The notes below the pieces were generated by a model. It had not been told where the DNA came from. It made no database searches and worked only from the letters and a program-made list of their open reading frames with translations. Source: JBKEBQ01 sp047973225 (GTDB lineage: Bacteria; Bacillota_I; Bacilli_A; Erysipelotrichales; Erysipelotrichaceae). From it: DNA of 64,000 nucleotides. A program made the translations under genes and the position numbers. Positions 53,185 to 61,853 of this stretch are shown here, one piece after another (within the stretch, counting starts at the first letter, position 1; every line of letters starts with the position of its first letter). The stretch covers positions 1-64,000 of the forward strand of contig JBKEBQ010000027.1 in the NCBI GenBank assembly GCA_047973225.1, written 5' to 3'.

Positions 53185-55496
53185 TATTTTACCAAGGCCG
53201 CATGCACAACTTGTGATACATGTTCCACTGGTATAAATTGAATGTTCGCTTTGACTTCCTTTGGAATATCATCTAAATCCTTTGTATTCGCTTTTGGCAT
53301 TACAATGGTTTTGATTCCTGAGCGATGCGCCGCCATTGATTTTTCTTTCAAACCACCAATGGCCAATACATTACCACGTAAGGTTACCTCCCCCGTCATT
53401 GCAATATCGCTTTTTACCGCAATTTCACTCAAACAAGATACAAGTGCTGTTGTTAGTGTTACGCCCGCACTTGGTCCATCTTTTGGTACTGCACCTTCTG
53501 GTACATGAATATGAATATCTTGTTTTTCGAATATTTCCGGATCGATTTTATACTTTTTTGCATTGGCTTTTACATAATCATATGCGATTGAAGCACTCTC
53601 CTTCATAACTTCACCAAGTTGCCCTGTTACAACAAGTTTTCCTGCGCCTTTGAAATGATTTACTTCAATTTGAAGAATATCGCCCCCAAAGGATGTATAA
53701 GCAAGACCTGTAACCGTTCCAATTTGGTCTTTCGTTTCCTTTTTACCGTAATCAAAGATCTCTTTACCCAAAAATTCATGCATTGTTTTTTTGGTAATAG
53801 TTACTGTTTTTTTCTTATCCTTCAATATTGCCAACACAGCTTTTCTAGCCAATTTTGCAATCACTCTTTCCAACTGTCGCACACCACTCTCACGTGTGTA
53901 ATATTTGATAACATGCATCAACATATCATCATTTATTTTAAATTGTGAGGCTTTTAAACCATTCGCTTTTCTTTGTTTTGGTAGTAAATGACGCTTCACA
54001 ATTTCCAATTTCTCAATTTCAGTATAACTAGATAATTGAATAATTTCCAAACGATCTTGTAGCGCATGTGGAATATTTTCCAAATAGTTTGCCGTCGCAA
54101 TGAACATTACCTTGCTCAAATCATAACTTTCTTCTAAGTAATGATCAGAAAAGAATTCATTTTGTTCGGGATCCAATACTTCTAACATCGCACTGGATGG
54201 ATCCCCTTTATAGTCAGCTCCCATTTTGTCGATTTCATCAATTAAGAATACAGGATTAATCGTTCCTGCTTTTTTCATTCCTTGAATAAACCGTCCTGGC
54301 ATACTTCCTAAGTAGGTACGTCTATGCCCTCTAATTTCAGATTCATCACGCACTCCACCCAAAGAGATTTTCACAAATTCACGTTGTAAAGCTCTAGCAA
54401 CCGATTTGGAAAGTGATGTTTTCCCAACGCCTGGAGGACCTACCAAACAAACAATTGGTGACTTCAATGACTTCGTCATTGCCTTCACTGCTAAATACTC
54501 CATAATTCGCTCTTTTACTTTTTCAAGTCCATAATGATCCTCATCCAATACTTGTTGTGCATAGTTTAAATTTTCATTATCTTTACTCTCTTGCCACCAA
54601 GGAAGTTTCAATAACCAATCCAAATATGTTTTTACAACACCGCTCTCACCAGAAGCGCTTGGTAACATTTCATAGCGTGCAAGCTCTTCCAAAGCTTTTT
54701 CCTTTATTTTCTTAGGATATGGATTTTTTTCAATTAATTTGCGATATTCATCCGCATCACTTTCGCGATCCGCAACATCACCCAGCTCTTCCTTGATCGC
54801 ACGCATTTTTTCTCTTAAATAATATTCCTTTTGATTTTCATCAATGCGTTGCTTTACTTTATTGTTGATCATGTTCTCTAGATCATGTACTTGTTTTTCG
54901 ACTTCCATCTCTTGTAAAATAATAACCAAACGCTCATTCACATCGCTTGATGCCAATATCTCATACTTTACTTCTAATGAAAAAGGAAAAATTTGCGCAA
55001 TTTGATCCGCCAAACCAACGGCTGAAATTCCTGTTGCCAATTTTGAAATCACATCTTTTGGTAGCTCTACATTGAGTACTTCCATCGACTCCAATTGGCG
55101 AGTAATACGTCTTACCAATGCCAATTCTTCGCTGGCGTCAGTTTGGATATTTTCCAAGACATCCAAGCTTGCAAATGCCATTTCATCAGAAATGCTGAGA
55201 CTGTGAATCTTAACTCGTTCTACACCCTTAAATTTCACTCTCAAGTATCCATCCATATGACGAATGTGTTGAACATGACAAATCGTTCCTACTTCATATA
55301 AATCTTTCAATGTCGGATCTTCTACACTCAATTCCTTTTGCGCAACTAAGCATACTTTTGCATCGTAATTTTCTTGTGCTTCTTCTAGTGCATATACACT
55401 CTTTTTTCGACCCACATCAATAACTATTTCATTATTTGGAAATATAATTACCCCGCGTGTACAAACTACGGGTAATTCAATTCTTCTTTTTTCCAT
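53184..55496 (-). CDS. lon: ATP-dependent protease Lon
   Basis: A 770-residue protease. The ATG at 55496 is preferred (GAGGAG 7 bases before); an in-frame ATG at 55520 falls inside a CIRCE arm. The N-terminal substrate domain opens RRIELPVVCTRGVIIFPN; the AAA+ module has GPPGVGKTSLSKSVA and FLIDEIDKMG; the catalytic Ser is in PKDGPSAGVTLTTALVS with the Lys about 43 residues later. It degrades damaged proteins and is heat-induced. Control by HrcA is inferred from two CIRCE-like repeats, see the adjacent entry. Confidence 0.96.
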   Translation of the reverse strand: MEKRRIELPVVCTRGVIIFPNNEIVIDVGRKKSVYALEEAQENYDAKVCLVAQKELSVEDPTLKDLYEVGTICHVQHIRHMDGYLRVKFKGVERVKIHSLSISDEMAFASLDVLENIQTDASEELALVRRITRQLESMEVLNVELPKDVISKLATGISAVGLADQIAQIFPFSLEVKYEILASSDVNERLVIILQEMEVEKQVHDLENMINNKVKQRIDENQKEYYLREKMRAIKEELGDVADRESDADEYRKLIEKNPYPKKIKEKALEELARYEMLPSASGESGVVKTYLDWLLKLPWWQESKDNENLNYAQQVLDEDHYGLEKVKERIMEYLAVKAMTKSLKSPIVCLVGPPGVGKTSLSKSVARALQREFVKISLGGVRDESEIRGHRRTYLGSMPGRFIQGMKKAGTINPVFLIDEIDKMGADYKGDPSSAMLEVLDPEQNEFFSDHYLEESYDLSKVMFIATANYLENIPHALQDRLEIIQLSSYTEIEKLEIVKRHLLPKQRKANGLKASQFKINDDMLMHVIKYYTRESGVRQLERVIAKLARKAVLAILKDKKKTVTITKKTMHEFLGKEIFDYGKKETKDQIGTVTGLAYTSFGGDILQIEVNHFKGAGKLVVTGQLGEVMKESASIAYDYVKANAKKYKIDPEIFEKQDIHIHVPEGAVPKDGPSAGVTLTTALVSCLSEIAVKSDIAMTGEVTLRGNVLAIGGLKEKSMAAHRSGIKTIVMPKANTKDLDDIPKEVKANIQFIPVEHVSQVVHAALVK

Positions 55497-55509
55497 AACA
55501 TAGCTCCTC

Positions 55510-55582
55510 TTGGCACTCATAATCTTATAGTGCTAATTCTATTATACATAAGTATTTAGCACTGTCAAATGATATGTGCTAA
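55510..55582 (-). promoter_or_regulatory. lon promoter with two CIRCE elements
   Basis: On the minus strand TTGACA (RC of 55563-55568), 16-base spacer, TATAAT (RC of 55541-55546). Two 9-9-9 inverted repeats flank it: 55556-55582 (plus arms TTAGCACTG and ATGTGCTAA) over the -35, and 55510-55536 (plus arms TTGGCACTC and TAGTGCTAA) downstream. The layout copies the hrcA promoter almost exactly. Confidence 0.88.
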
Positions 55583-55599
55583 TATTTGTGTTCTTCATT

Positions 55600-55623
55600 A
55601 AAAAAGACGCATATGCGTCTTTT
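55600..55623 (-). terminator. Terminator of tig
   Basis: AAAAGACGC ATAT GCGTCTTTT-type stem with TTTTTT tail just after the trigger factor stop on the minus strand. Confidence 0.8.
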
Positions 55624-55624
55624 C

Positions 55625-56899
55625 CTATTTTTTGATATTTTCTTTGATAAGAGCAACTGCTTTTTGAAGGCGAAGATCATATTCTAATGCTTCAGCATTA
55701 ATACTTTCTTTGACTTTATCAACTTCCATTCCATAACGGTTTGCGATAATTTCATATTCTGCTTCTACATCTTTTTTATCTACTTGCAATTCTTCTACTT
55801 CCGCAACTTTATCTAAAACCAAACGAACATTCACTTTTTGCAATGCTTCCGGTTTCATTTGCGCGAGTAAATCCTCTTCTTTTGAACCTGTCATTTGAAA
55901 ATACTGTTCTAAACCAAACCCTTGTTGAGCAAGACGTTGTGTAAAATCATTCATCATTTGTTTTACTTCATCATCCACCATAACATCGGGAATTACAACC
56001 TTTGCATTTTCACACAATTGTTTTAATATATCATTTTCAAACTTTGTTGTTGCTTCTTGTTCTTTTTGTTCTTTGAGGGTTTTCTTAACATGTTTTTTAT
56101 AGTCTTCTACGGTTTCCACTTCTTTAATTTCAGCATCTTTAATCAAGTCTTCATTCATTTCTGGAAGTTGACGTTCTTTTACTTCATGCACTTTTACTTT
56201 AAAGACAACATCTGCTCCCGCTAAATCGGCAGCTGTGTAATTTTCTGGAAACGTAATTGGCAAATTCTTTTCATCCCCTGCTTTTGCGCCAATAAGTTGT
56301 TCTTCAAATCCCGGAATAAAAGATCCTGATCCTATTTCTAGTGGATAGTTTTCACCTTTTCCGTTTTCAAAAGCTTCATCACCTTTAAATCCTTCAAAGT
56401 CAATAACAGCCGTATCGCCACTTTTAATTTCGCCTTCTTTCACAACAAGTTCAGCAAAACGTTCACGCAATTTTTCAACTTCAGCATCTACTTCTTTAGC
56501 ACTTACACTAACCTTATCCATTTTCACATCTAAGCCCTTGTATGCGCCGAGGGTTACTTCTGGTTTCACTGTAACTTTGAAACTTAAACTTACTTCTTTT
56601 TCATCAATCGCGTCAATGCCCAATTCAGGACGTGCAATAATCCATAAATCGTGTTCTTTAATAGCTTCTTGTAAAGCAACACCTGCAACTTCATCCACTG
56701 CTTCCATTAAGATTTTTTGTTGCGCAATTTGTTTTCTCGCCATTGCCTCTGGCACTTGTCCTTTACGAAACCCTTTGACTTCTACTTCTTTTGCTAATTT
56801 CTTAAACGCTTTTTCTTGCGCTGTTTCCCACTTTTTCCCTTTTACACTTACTTTCAATTCACCTTGTGAATTTTCTTCTAATTTCCATGTTGAGCTCAT
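55625..56899 (-). CDS. tig: Trigger factor chaperone
   Basis: A 424-residue ribosome-bound chaperone/prolyl isomerase. The ribosome-docking signature GFRKGQVP is at about residues 39-46, the FKBP-type domain spans about 150-240 (GDTAVIDFEGF, FENGKGENYPLEIGSGSFIPGFEEQ), and a helical C-terminal arm follows. GGAGGT lies 6 bases before the ATG. It is next to lon and engB, a common group in Bacillota. Confidence 0.96.
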   Translation of the reverse strand: MSSTWKLEENSQGELKVSVKGKKWETAQEKAFKKLAKEVEVKGFRKGQVPEAMARKQIAQQKILMEAVDEVAGVALQEAIKEHDLWIIARPELGIDAIDEKEVSLSFKVTVKPEVTLGAYKGLDVKMDKVSVSAKEVDAEVEKLRERFAELVVKEGEIKSGDTAVIDFEGFKGDEAFENGKGENYPLEIGSGSFIPGFEEQLIGAKAGDEKNLPITFPENYTAADLAGADVVFKVKVHEVKERQLPEMNEDLIKDAEIKEVETVEDYKKHVKKTLKEQKEQEATTKFENDILKQLCENAKVVIPDVMVDDEVKQMMNDFTQRLAQQGFGLEQYFQMTGSKEEDLLAQMKPEALQKVNVRLVLDKVAEVEELQVDKKDVEAEYEIIANRYGMEVDKVKESINAEALEYDLRLQKAVALIKENIKK

Positions 56900-56925
56900 T
56901 TGCTACCTCCATATTGTTTTGTTTT

Positions 56926-57648
56926 CTAAACTTCATACGTATATAATAATAAATCATATCCCCCATACTTTGCAAGGTCTTTTTCAAGTAGTAAACATTC
57001 AAGCTGTTGTGTTTCACCAAAAGCCTCGTATACATAGCGAAGAATCGCATGCACAATATAGGGTATTTCATCTTCACTTAAAGAAATTGGTAATTTATAA
57101 TACGCTTCTTTAATTAAGCTTTCCACTGCCATTTGATACATGCTTGGATTATCGTTGGCGATACAATCTTCTAATTCTTTTATCGCTAGCGGAAGATATT
57201 CATTTTCATCAATCGATTCCATATAGGAAGGGATACAGCTTATCTCCATTCCTTCGTATAATAACACGACTTCTTCATGTAGTTGTTGTTGCTTCATAAT
57301 TTCTAATAGATTTGTTTTGATCATGGGGTGGATCTTGTTTCGCAAAACCATTTGAATATCATCTAAAAAATCGCGTACATTGCGTGAGCGCAAATGTTCG
57401 CAAGCCTGTATAACGTCTTGTTCGTTCCCTTGTAATAGAACATGCAGTTGCTCCTCGCTAAAGAAAGCTTGTGTTGTATCCTTTAGCAATGTTTCACATT
57501 GCCTCCATAATTCGTTAAAAATATTCTCATACGCTTTGGGAACATACGGCATACGCAGCTCTTGAAGCAATAAAAAACGAGCTTCTTCAACTTCTCCCTC
57601 GTCAATGTGCGATTGTATTTGATTTTTTATATCTTCATAATAGTTCAT
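56926..57648 (-). CDS. Conserved hypothetical protein, possibly DUF3196
   Basis: A 240-residue soluble, acidic, mainly helical protein without membrane segments or known motifs. It starts MNYYEDIKNQIQSHIDEGE and shows pairs of helices (EARFLLLQELRMPYVP, LPLAIKELEDCIANDN) that suggest TPR-like or helical repeat packing. It lies 26 bp upstream of tig in the same direction. The composition resembles DUF3196 proteins of Mollicutes and Erysipelotrichia, but this is from memory. Function unknown. Confidence 0.7.
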   Translation of the reverse strand: MNYYEDIKNQIQSHIDEGEVEEARFLLLQELRMPYVPKAYENIFNELWRQCETLLKDTTQAFFSEEQLHVLLQGNEQDVIQACEHLRSRNVRDFLDDIQMVLRNKIHPMIKTNLLEIMKQQQLHEEVVLLYEGMEISCIPSYMESIDENEYLPLAIKELEDCIANDNPSMYQMAVESLIKEAYYKLPISLSEDEIPYIVHAILRYVYEAFGETQQLECLLLEKDLAKYGGYDLLLYTYEV

Positions 57649-57719
57649 TAAAAACCCTCACCTGTACAGTATACTAAATAAATAAACTTTAGAAAAACAA
57701 AATGAATGAAATCTATATA

Positions 57720-58013
57720 TTACTCTCTCCACCCATACTTTTGCATGTCGACCTTTCCTTTCTCCACAAAAATACCCTCTTCGCTTAATAACACTTCCTG
57801 TTGTTTCCAATGCGTAAGTAGTGTCCCGTCGGCATGAACGATTCGATGACATGGATACTTCCCATATTGTGTTGCGCTAGCAAGAACCCGACCTACTTGG
57901 CGAGCATGTCTTGGATATCCTAATAAACTTGCTATTTGAGAGTAACTGGCAACCTTTCCCTTAGGGACTTCAGCAACCGTTTCTAAGACCATGAAGATAA
58001 ATCCATCATCCAT
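57720..58013 (-). CDS. MGMT/alkyltransferase-like protein
   Basis: A 97-residue protein equal to the C-terminal DNA-binding domain of O6-alkylguanine-DNA alkyltransferase. From ATG 58013 (AAAGGATGG upstream) it reads VLETVAEVPKGKVASYSQIASLLGYPRHARQVGRVL (winged helix with Arg finger) and then the active-site-type YPCHRIVHADG. The Cys in PCHR is kept, whereas many short alkyltransferase-like proteins have PWHR. It lacks the N-terminal domain of full MGMT. It could be a minimal alkyltransferase or a damage-flagging ATL. An earlier start at 58037 is possible. Confidence 0.82.
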   Translation of the reverse strand: MDDGFIFMVLETVAEVPKGKVASYSQIASLLGYPRHARQVGRVLASATQYGKYPCHRIVHADGTLLTHWKQQEVLLSEEGIFVEKGKVDMQKYGWRE

Positions 58014-58057
58014 AATTACACCATCCTTTTCCATCAATATATCTTTTGAAAGTAGAC

Positions 58058-58086
58058 TTGCTATTTACATTGATATTTGCTATTAT
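58058..58086 (+). promoter_or_regulatory. Promoter of tRNA-Arg (TCT)
   Basis: TTGCTA (58058-58063), 17-base spacer, TATTAT (58081-58086), 11 bp before the tRNA. Confidence 0.8.
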
Positions 58087-58097
58087 ATTCTAGCAAT

Positions 58098-58174
58098 GTC
58101 TACATAGCTCAGCTGGATAGAGCACACGCCTTCTAAGCGTGCGGTCGAAGGTTCGAATCCTTCTGTGGACGCCA
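58098..58174 (+). tRNA. tRNA-Arg (TCT)
   Basis: 77 bases, acceptor GTCTACA/TGTGGAC, anticodon TCT in loop CTTCTAA, T-arm GGTTCGAATCC, CCA encoded. Own promoter and terminator. Confidence 0.95.
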
Positions 58175-58184
58175 TTGATAAAAT

Positions 58185-58218
58185 ACGTTTAAGTTTCTTT
58201 GATCTTAAACGTTTTTTT
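58185..58218 (+). terminator. Terminator after tRNA-Arg
   Basis: ACGTTTAAG and CTTAAACGT arms, 10-base loop, T7 tail. Confidence 0.88.
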
Positions 58219-58244
58219 ATATTTTTATCGATATGTTTAACTTT

Positions 58245-58712
58245 CTAGTTTTTTAAAAATATAAACTCAACCCGCACTTGATCGCCTTCTAAATACAGAA
58301 TTGCATAAGAAGGTCCTCTTCCATCACGAGCACGATAGAGGGATCCTGGATTCAATACATGAATTCCATCCACTATTTTATGCACAGCAATATGCGTATG
58401 TCCGAAACACACAATATCACAATTGTTTTCTTTGGCTTTTTCTACTAAATGAGCTTCACGATGGTAAAAACTAACACGGTGAGAATGTAGCATTAAAATA
58501 CGATGTCCTCCTACTTCCATTAGCATCTCTTCTGGATAAGAATCAAAATAATCATTGTTGCCACAAACAATTTTAAACTGTGGGAACATATCATCAAAAT
58601 CCAAACAAATATCACCACAATGTAAAAAGTAAGAAGCATCACTATGTAGTGCTAATATATCATCTAAACAATCTTTTAACCCATGTGAATCACTCACTAC
58701 GACAATTTTCAT
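58245..58712 (-). CDS. YfcE/YsnB-family metallophosphoesterase
   Basis: A 155-residue phosphoesterase: VVVSDSHG (Asp, His), LHCGDICLD, VCGNNDYFD, LMLHSHRV, CFGHTHIAVH and LNPGSLYRARDG are the di-metal motifs. It starts 2 bp after the lipoprotein gene of the mre block and is last in that transcript. Cyclic-dinucleotide or other phosphodiester substrates are possible; unknown. It is a distant paralog of 36955-37500. Confidence 0.88.
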   Translation of the reverse strand: MKIVVVSDSHGLKDCLDDILALHSDASYFLHCGDICLDFDDMFPQFKIVCGNNDYFDSYPEEMLMEVGGHRILMLHSHRVSFYHREAHLVEKAKENNCDIVCFGHTHIAVHKIVDGIHVLNPGSLYRARDGRGPSYAILYLEGDQVRVEFIFLKN

Positions 58713-58714
58713 GA

Positions 58715-59686
58715 CTATTCTCCTAGACCTTCTAAGACGGTAAGATTTTCATACATAATCGTAAGATAATCTTTATTCTTTTTTCTTTGCGCATCGCTTA
58801 AAGAAGATACATTACTCAATGTAACAGGTATCAAACCCAACTCTTCAATCAGTTCTTGGTACAATTGTTCCATTCCCTCATTTAGGTTTTCTTCATTGGC
58901 GATGTAACGCACATTTTCATCCATCATTTTTTGTTTGATGATGGCCAGTTGCATCTCGTTTGGTAATGCTCCATACTTCGATATAGAAACCGGATACACT
59001 TGGATTCCAAAAGCTGTTTGATAATATCCAAAATTAGCGCTCATACTCGCAATCGCAATATTTTGAGCTGTTTCCTCCAACAGTTGATAATCTGCATCAA
59101 GTCTTGTAAGTTCCAATTCTAACTCATCAAAGTTCACTGTAAAATCATCTGTATATTCAGGATACAAATACACTAAAAAATCTCTCACAACCTCTGCTGC
59201 ACTAAGCATGGTCATGGGATCCATCCAAAAAGCTGGATCTTTTTTATACACGTTAATCGCATCAAAGACATCTCCTTGATAATACATTTCCTGTGTTGGT
59301 TTATCATCATCCGCAAATGGTTTATTGGTATAACGACCAAAAGGATATAAATATAATTTACTTGCGATATCCATATAGCTTATATTTTTACTTCGAATGT
59401 TATCAGCATACACATCGAAATAAGGTTCCATTCCCGAAATATAAATAAGCGTTTGTGCATTCTCTAATTGTTTTTCGAAATCTTCATTTGGTTTCGCAAT
59501 TTGTATCGTATCATTATTGGAAATATTACATGCACTGATTTGTGGGGTACCAATCCGTTCCACTAAAAAAGCAACAGGATAAGAAGTTGTACAAACACTC
59601 ATTTTTTTTGTATCACATGCACTTAACATCCATAAGGAACAAAACAAACTCAAACAGATACTGATTTTTGTTATTTTATGTTTCAT
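58715..59686 (-). CDS. ZnuA/TroA-like lipoprotein lacking metal-ligand histidines
   Basis: A 323-residue lipoprotein (lipobox MLSAC, Cys at 24) with the cluster A-I / ZnuA-type fold: CTTSYPVAFLVERIG, LIYISGMEPYFD, DPAFWMDPMTMLSAAEVV, SMSANFGYYQTAFGI and a long central helix. In zinc/manganese binders the DPHxWLDP and FHDAF motifs hold metal-binding His; here they read DPAFWMDP and MSANFGY, and the expected His are missing. It overlaps mreD by 4 bp. No cognate ABC permease or ATPase is near. It may be a scaffold-like or non-metal-binding envelope protein linked to the elongasome. I do not assign a metal transport role. Confidence 0.75.
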   Translation of the reverse strand: MKHKITKISICLSLFCSLWMLSACDTKKMSVCTTSYPVAFLVERIGTPQISACNISNNDTIQIAKPNEDFEKQLENAQTLIYISGMEPYFDVYADNIRSKNISYMDIASKLYLYPFGRYTNKPFADDDKPTQEMYYQGDVFDAINVYKKDPAFWMDPMTMLSAAEVVRDFLVYLYPEYTDDFTVNFDELELELTRLDADYQLLEETAQNIAIASMSANFGYYQTAFGIQVYPVSISKYGALPNEMQLAIIKQKMMDENVRYIANEENLNEGMEQLYQELIEELGLIPVTLSNVSSLSDAQRKKNKDYLTIMYENLTVLEGLGE

Positions 59687-60246
59687 TCTTTGTTCTCCTT
59701 TGAGCGAAATAAAAAAATGTGCTCTGATCGACGAATTTTAGCAGCTTTAACACGCAAATACTCATCTCTATAACGATCAAAAAAGAAAATAACCATCGCA
59801 AGTACAGTATTCACAATAAGTGTTAAAAACATCCGATTCACAACCCAAGTAGATAAACTTACATATGTATTCATCGTTATTTTTTCAATTCCAAATACCA
59901 GCAATTGCAACATAAAAATACATGCAATACTGATGGCAACACTCTCAATAATGGACGCACCCATATGCTTACCCCATTGCTTTACCATAAAACATAAAAT
60001 CAAAAACGCAATTGTATAAAGTAAGAAACGATTGGTAAAAAAGAAATCATAATACATCCCCGCAAAAACACTCAAAATTATGGCATCTATTTTTTCTAAC
60101 TTACGAATGGTTAACACGAGTGCAATAATGCCAAGGCAGGGAATAAAATACAGTGTGTCCATTGCGTATGGAATTGGAAAAATAGCAGAAATTATACCAT
60201 CAACAACGAATGCTAAAAAAACGAATGCGTATTGAATAATCATCAT
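59683..60246 (-). CDS. mreD: Rod shape-determining protein MreD
   Basis: A 187-residue integral membrane protein with about six hydrophobic helices and the MreD layout, starting MMIIQYAFVFLAFVVDG and ending in a basic tail. It overlaps mreC by 4 bp. MreD and MreC belong to the membrane complex for lateral cell-wall synthesis. Confidence 0.88.
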   Translation of the reverse strand: MMIIQYAFVFLAFVVDGIISAIFPIPYAMDTLYFIPCLGIIALVLTIRKLEKIDAIILSVFAGMYYDFFFTNRFLLYTIAFLILCFMVKQWGKHMGASIIESVAISIACIFMLQLLVFGIEKITMNTYVSLSTWVVNRMFLTLIVNTVLAMVIFFFDRYRDEYLRVKAAKIRRSEHIFLFRSKENKE

Positions 60247-61103
60247 TTTTTTGCACCCAATACGGCAACATAGTTGAAATCACTAAAATTTACAGCTGGA
60301 TTTGCCATGACAACCTTGCCTTTAGCATTATATAAATCATCAACCGTACTGATCATTCCTACTAAAATCCCGGGCGGAAATACCTCGCTATTTCCCGAAG
60401 TAATAATGCGCATTCCACTCTTAATATTACTATTTGATTCAAAAATATGGATTTGGTATTCCCCCTTTTCCTTATCATAATTTTCCAAGATTCCATTTAC
60501 CAATGATCCGTTTTCCAAATCAACGCTGATAGCAACACTGTTGTCCTTGTTTTCCGTTGTTAACAATTTTATTTTCGAAGAAGAAGCATGTACCTCACTC
60601 ACACGACCAATCAATCCTTCGCTTGAAATGACCGCAGTATTCTTTTCGATACCATCTTTACTACCTTTATCAATGGTCAACTCATTGGACCAACCTTCCA
60701 TATCACGGACCAGCACATTTGCATACGTTGCATCATAATTTAAAGTAGAATGCATGTCCATCAATGTTTCAATTTCTTTCAGCCTTCGCTTTGCTTCATC
60801 GGCTTGTGCTTCATAATTTTTTTGAGAAGCCAATGTTTGCATCAGCTCTTCATTTTCACTCTTTACCTTCCACAAATTTGTTAAATCAGATGTGAAGTTT
60901 GTAATTGTTTTGGCAGGATTTTCAATTAATGTGTGTCGAAACATCGTAAAAATGTCATATCCTGCCTTGGAAACAGCATTCCCTCCAGATACTCTAGCGA
61001 CGATGCCGAAAACTAGTAAAAAACCACAAATCGATATCAATATCTTCTGTATTCTTGTAAATTTATAAATTTCATTTTTTATTTGTGTTAAATGCTTTGC
61101 CAT
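60243..61103 (-). CDS. mreC: Rod shape-determining protein MreC
   Basis: A 286-residue single-pass protein: a short cytoplasmic start, one helix at about 18-38, a coiled-coil (about 70-105, LWKVKSENEELMQTLASQ), then the beta-barrel extracytoplasmic domain with SSEGLIGRVSEV, SGMRIITSG and FPPGILVGMIS. It organises wall synthesis complexes. radC lies upstream but mreB is not between them. Confidence 0.92.
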   Translation of the reverse strand: MAKHLTQIKNEIYKFTRIQKILISICGFLLVFGIVARVSGGNAVSKAGYDIFTMFRHTLIENPAKTITNFTSDLTNLWKVKSENEELMQTLASQKNYEAQADEAKRRLKEIETLMDMHSTLNYDATYANVLVRDMEGWSNELTIDKGSKDGIEKNTAVISSEGLIGRVSEVHASSSKIKLLTTENKDNSVAISVDLENGSLVNGILENYDKEKGEYQIHIFESNSNIKSGMRIITSGNSEVFPPGILVGMISTVDDLYNAKGKVVMANPAVNFSDFNYVAVLGAKK

Positions 61104-61175
61104 ATGTACTCTCTTACTTTCCTATACATTATAAACTATTCTTATACAATTGAAAAGAAGAAGGGCATCCCTCTT

Positions 61176-61853
61176 CTATTTCAATATCTTTTCTTTGCGA
61201 AAACTAAAATATGCATTGTGCGAAACTACCAAGTGATCAAGCAGTGGAATCCCTACAAGTTTACCAACTTGCTCAATTGTTGATGTAACCAAAATATCTT
61301 GTTCGCTAGGTATACAATCGCCAGAAGGATGATTATGAGAAATCACAATTTTAGCAGTATTTTTTTGCATTGCTTCTTTGAATATATCACGGGGGTGCAC
61401 TACACTCATATTGAGGGTACCAATAAACATCGTCTTATCACAAATAATTTCATTTTTATTATTTAAAAATAAAACATGGAAATGCTCTTGTTCTTTAAAA
61501 CCGATTTTCTTGTTTAAGTATGTACTCAATGTGAGTGGATTATCGATGGAAACAGTGCTTCGCAATGCTTCAAAAGATATTCTTTTCGACAATTCAAAGG
61601 CAGCATGCAATTCAACCGCCTTAAGTTTGCTCATGCCATAAATTTTTGACAGTTCCAAAATTGAAGATGTCTGCAAATGTAAAATCCCATCCACTTGTGC
61701 AATGACTTCGCTGGCAATATCGAGCGCCGATTTACCTCGAGATCCACAACGCAATAAAATCGCAAGCAATTCAACATTTGATAATGATTCTACCCCATGA
61801 TAAAATGCCTTCTCTCTGGGGCGCTCTGATATCGTCATTTCTTTTAGTTTCAT
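61176..61853 (-). CDS. radC: RadC-family JAB-domain protein
   Basis: A 225-residue protein with an N-terminal HhH-like part (GVESLSNVELLAILLRCGSR) and a C-terminal JAB/MPN metal domain (VSHNHPSGDCIPSEQD; His, His and Asp ligands). The family is widespread; the role is uncertain (recombination or competence-related). Its ATG at 61853 directly follows the stop of the 55-residue peptide gene, whose tail (GGGGAAG-like) supplies the ribosome site, so the two are translationally coupled. Confidence 0.92.
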   Translation of the reverse strand: MKLKEMTISERPREKAFYHGVESLSNVELLAILLRCGSRGKSALDIASEVIAQVDGILHLQTSSILELSKIYGMSKLKAVELHAAFELSKRISFEALRSTVSIDNPLTLSTYLNKKIGFKEQEHFHVLFLNNKNEIICDKTMFIGTLNMSVVHPRDIFKEAMQKNTAKIVISHNHPSGDCIPSEQDILVTSTIEQVGKLVGIPLLDHLVVSHNAYFSFRKEKILK

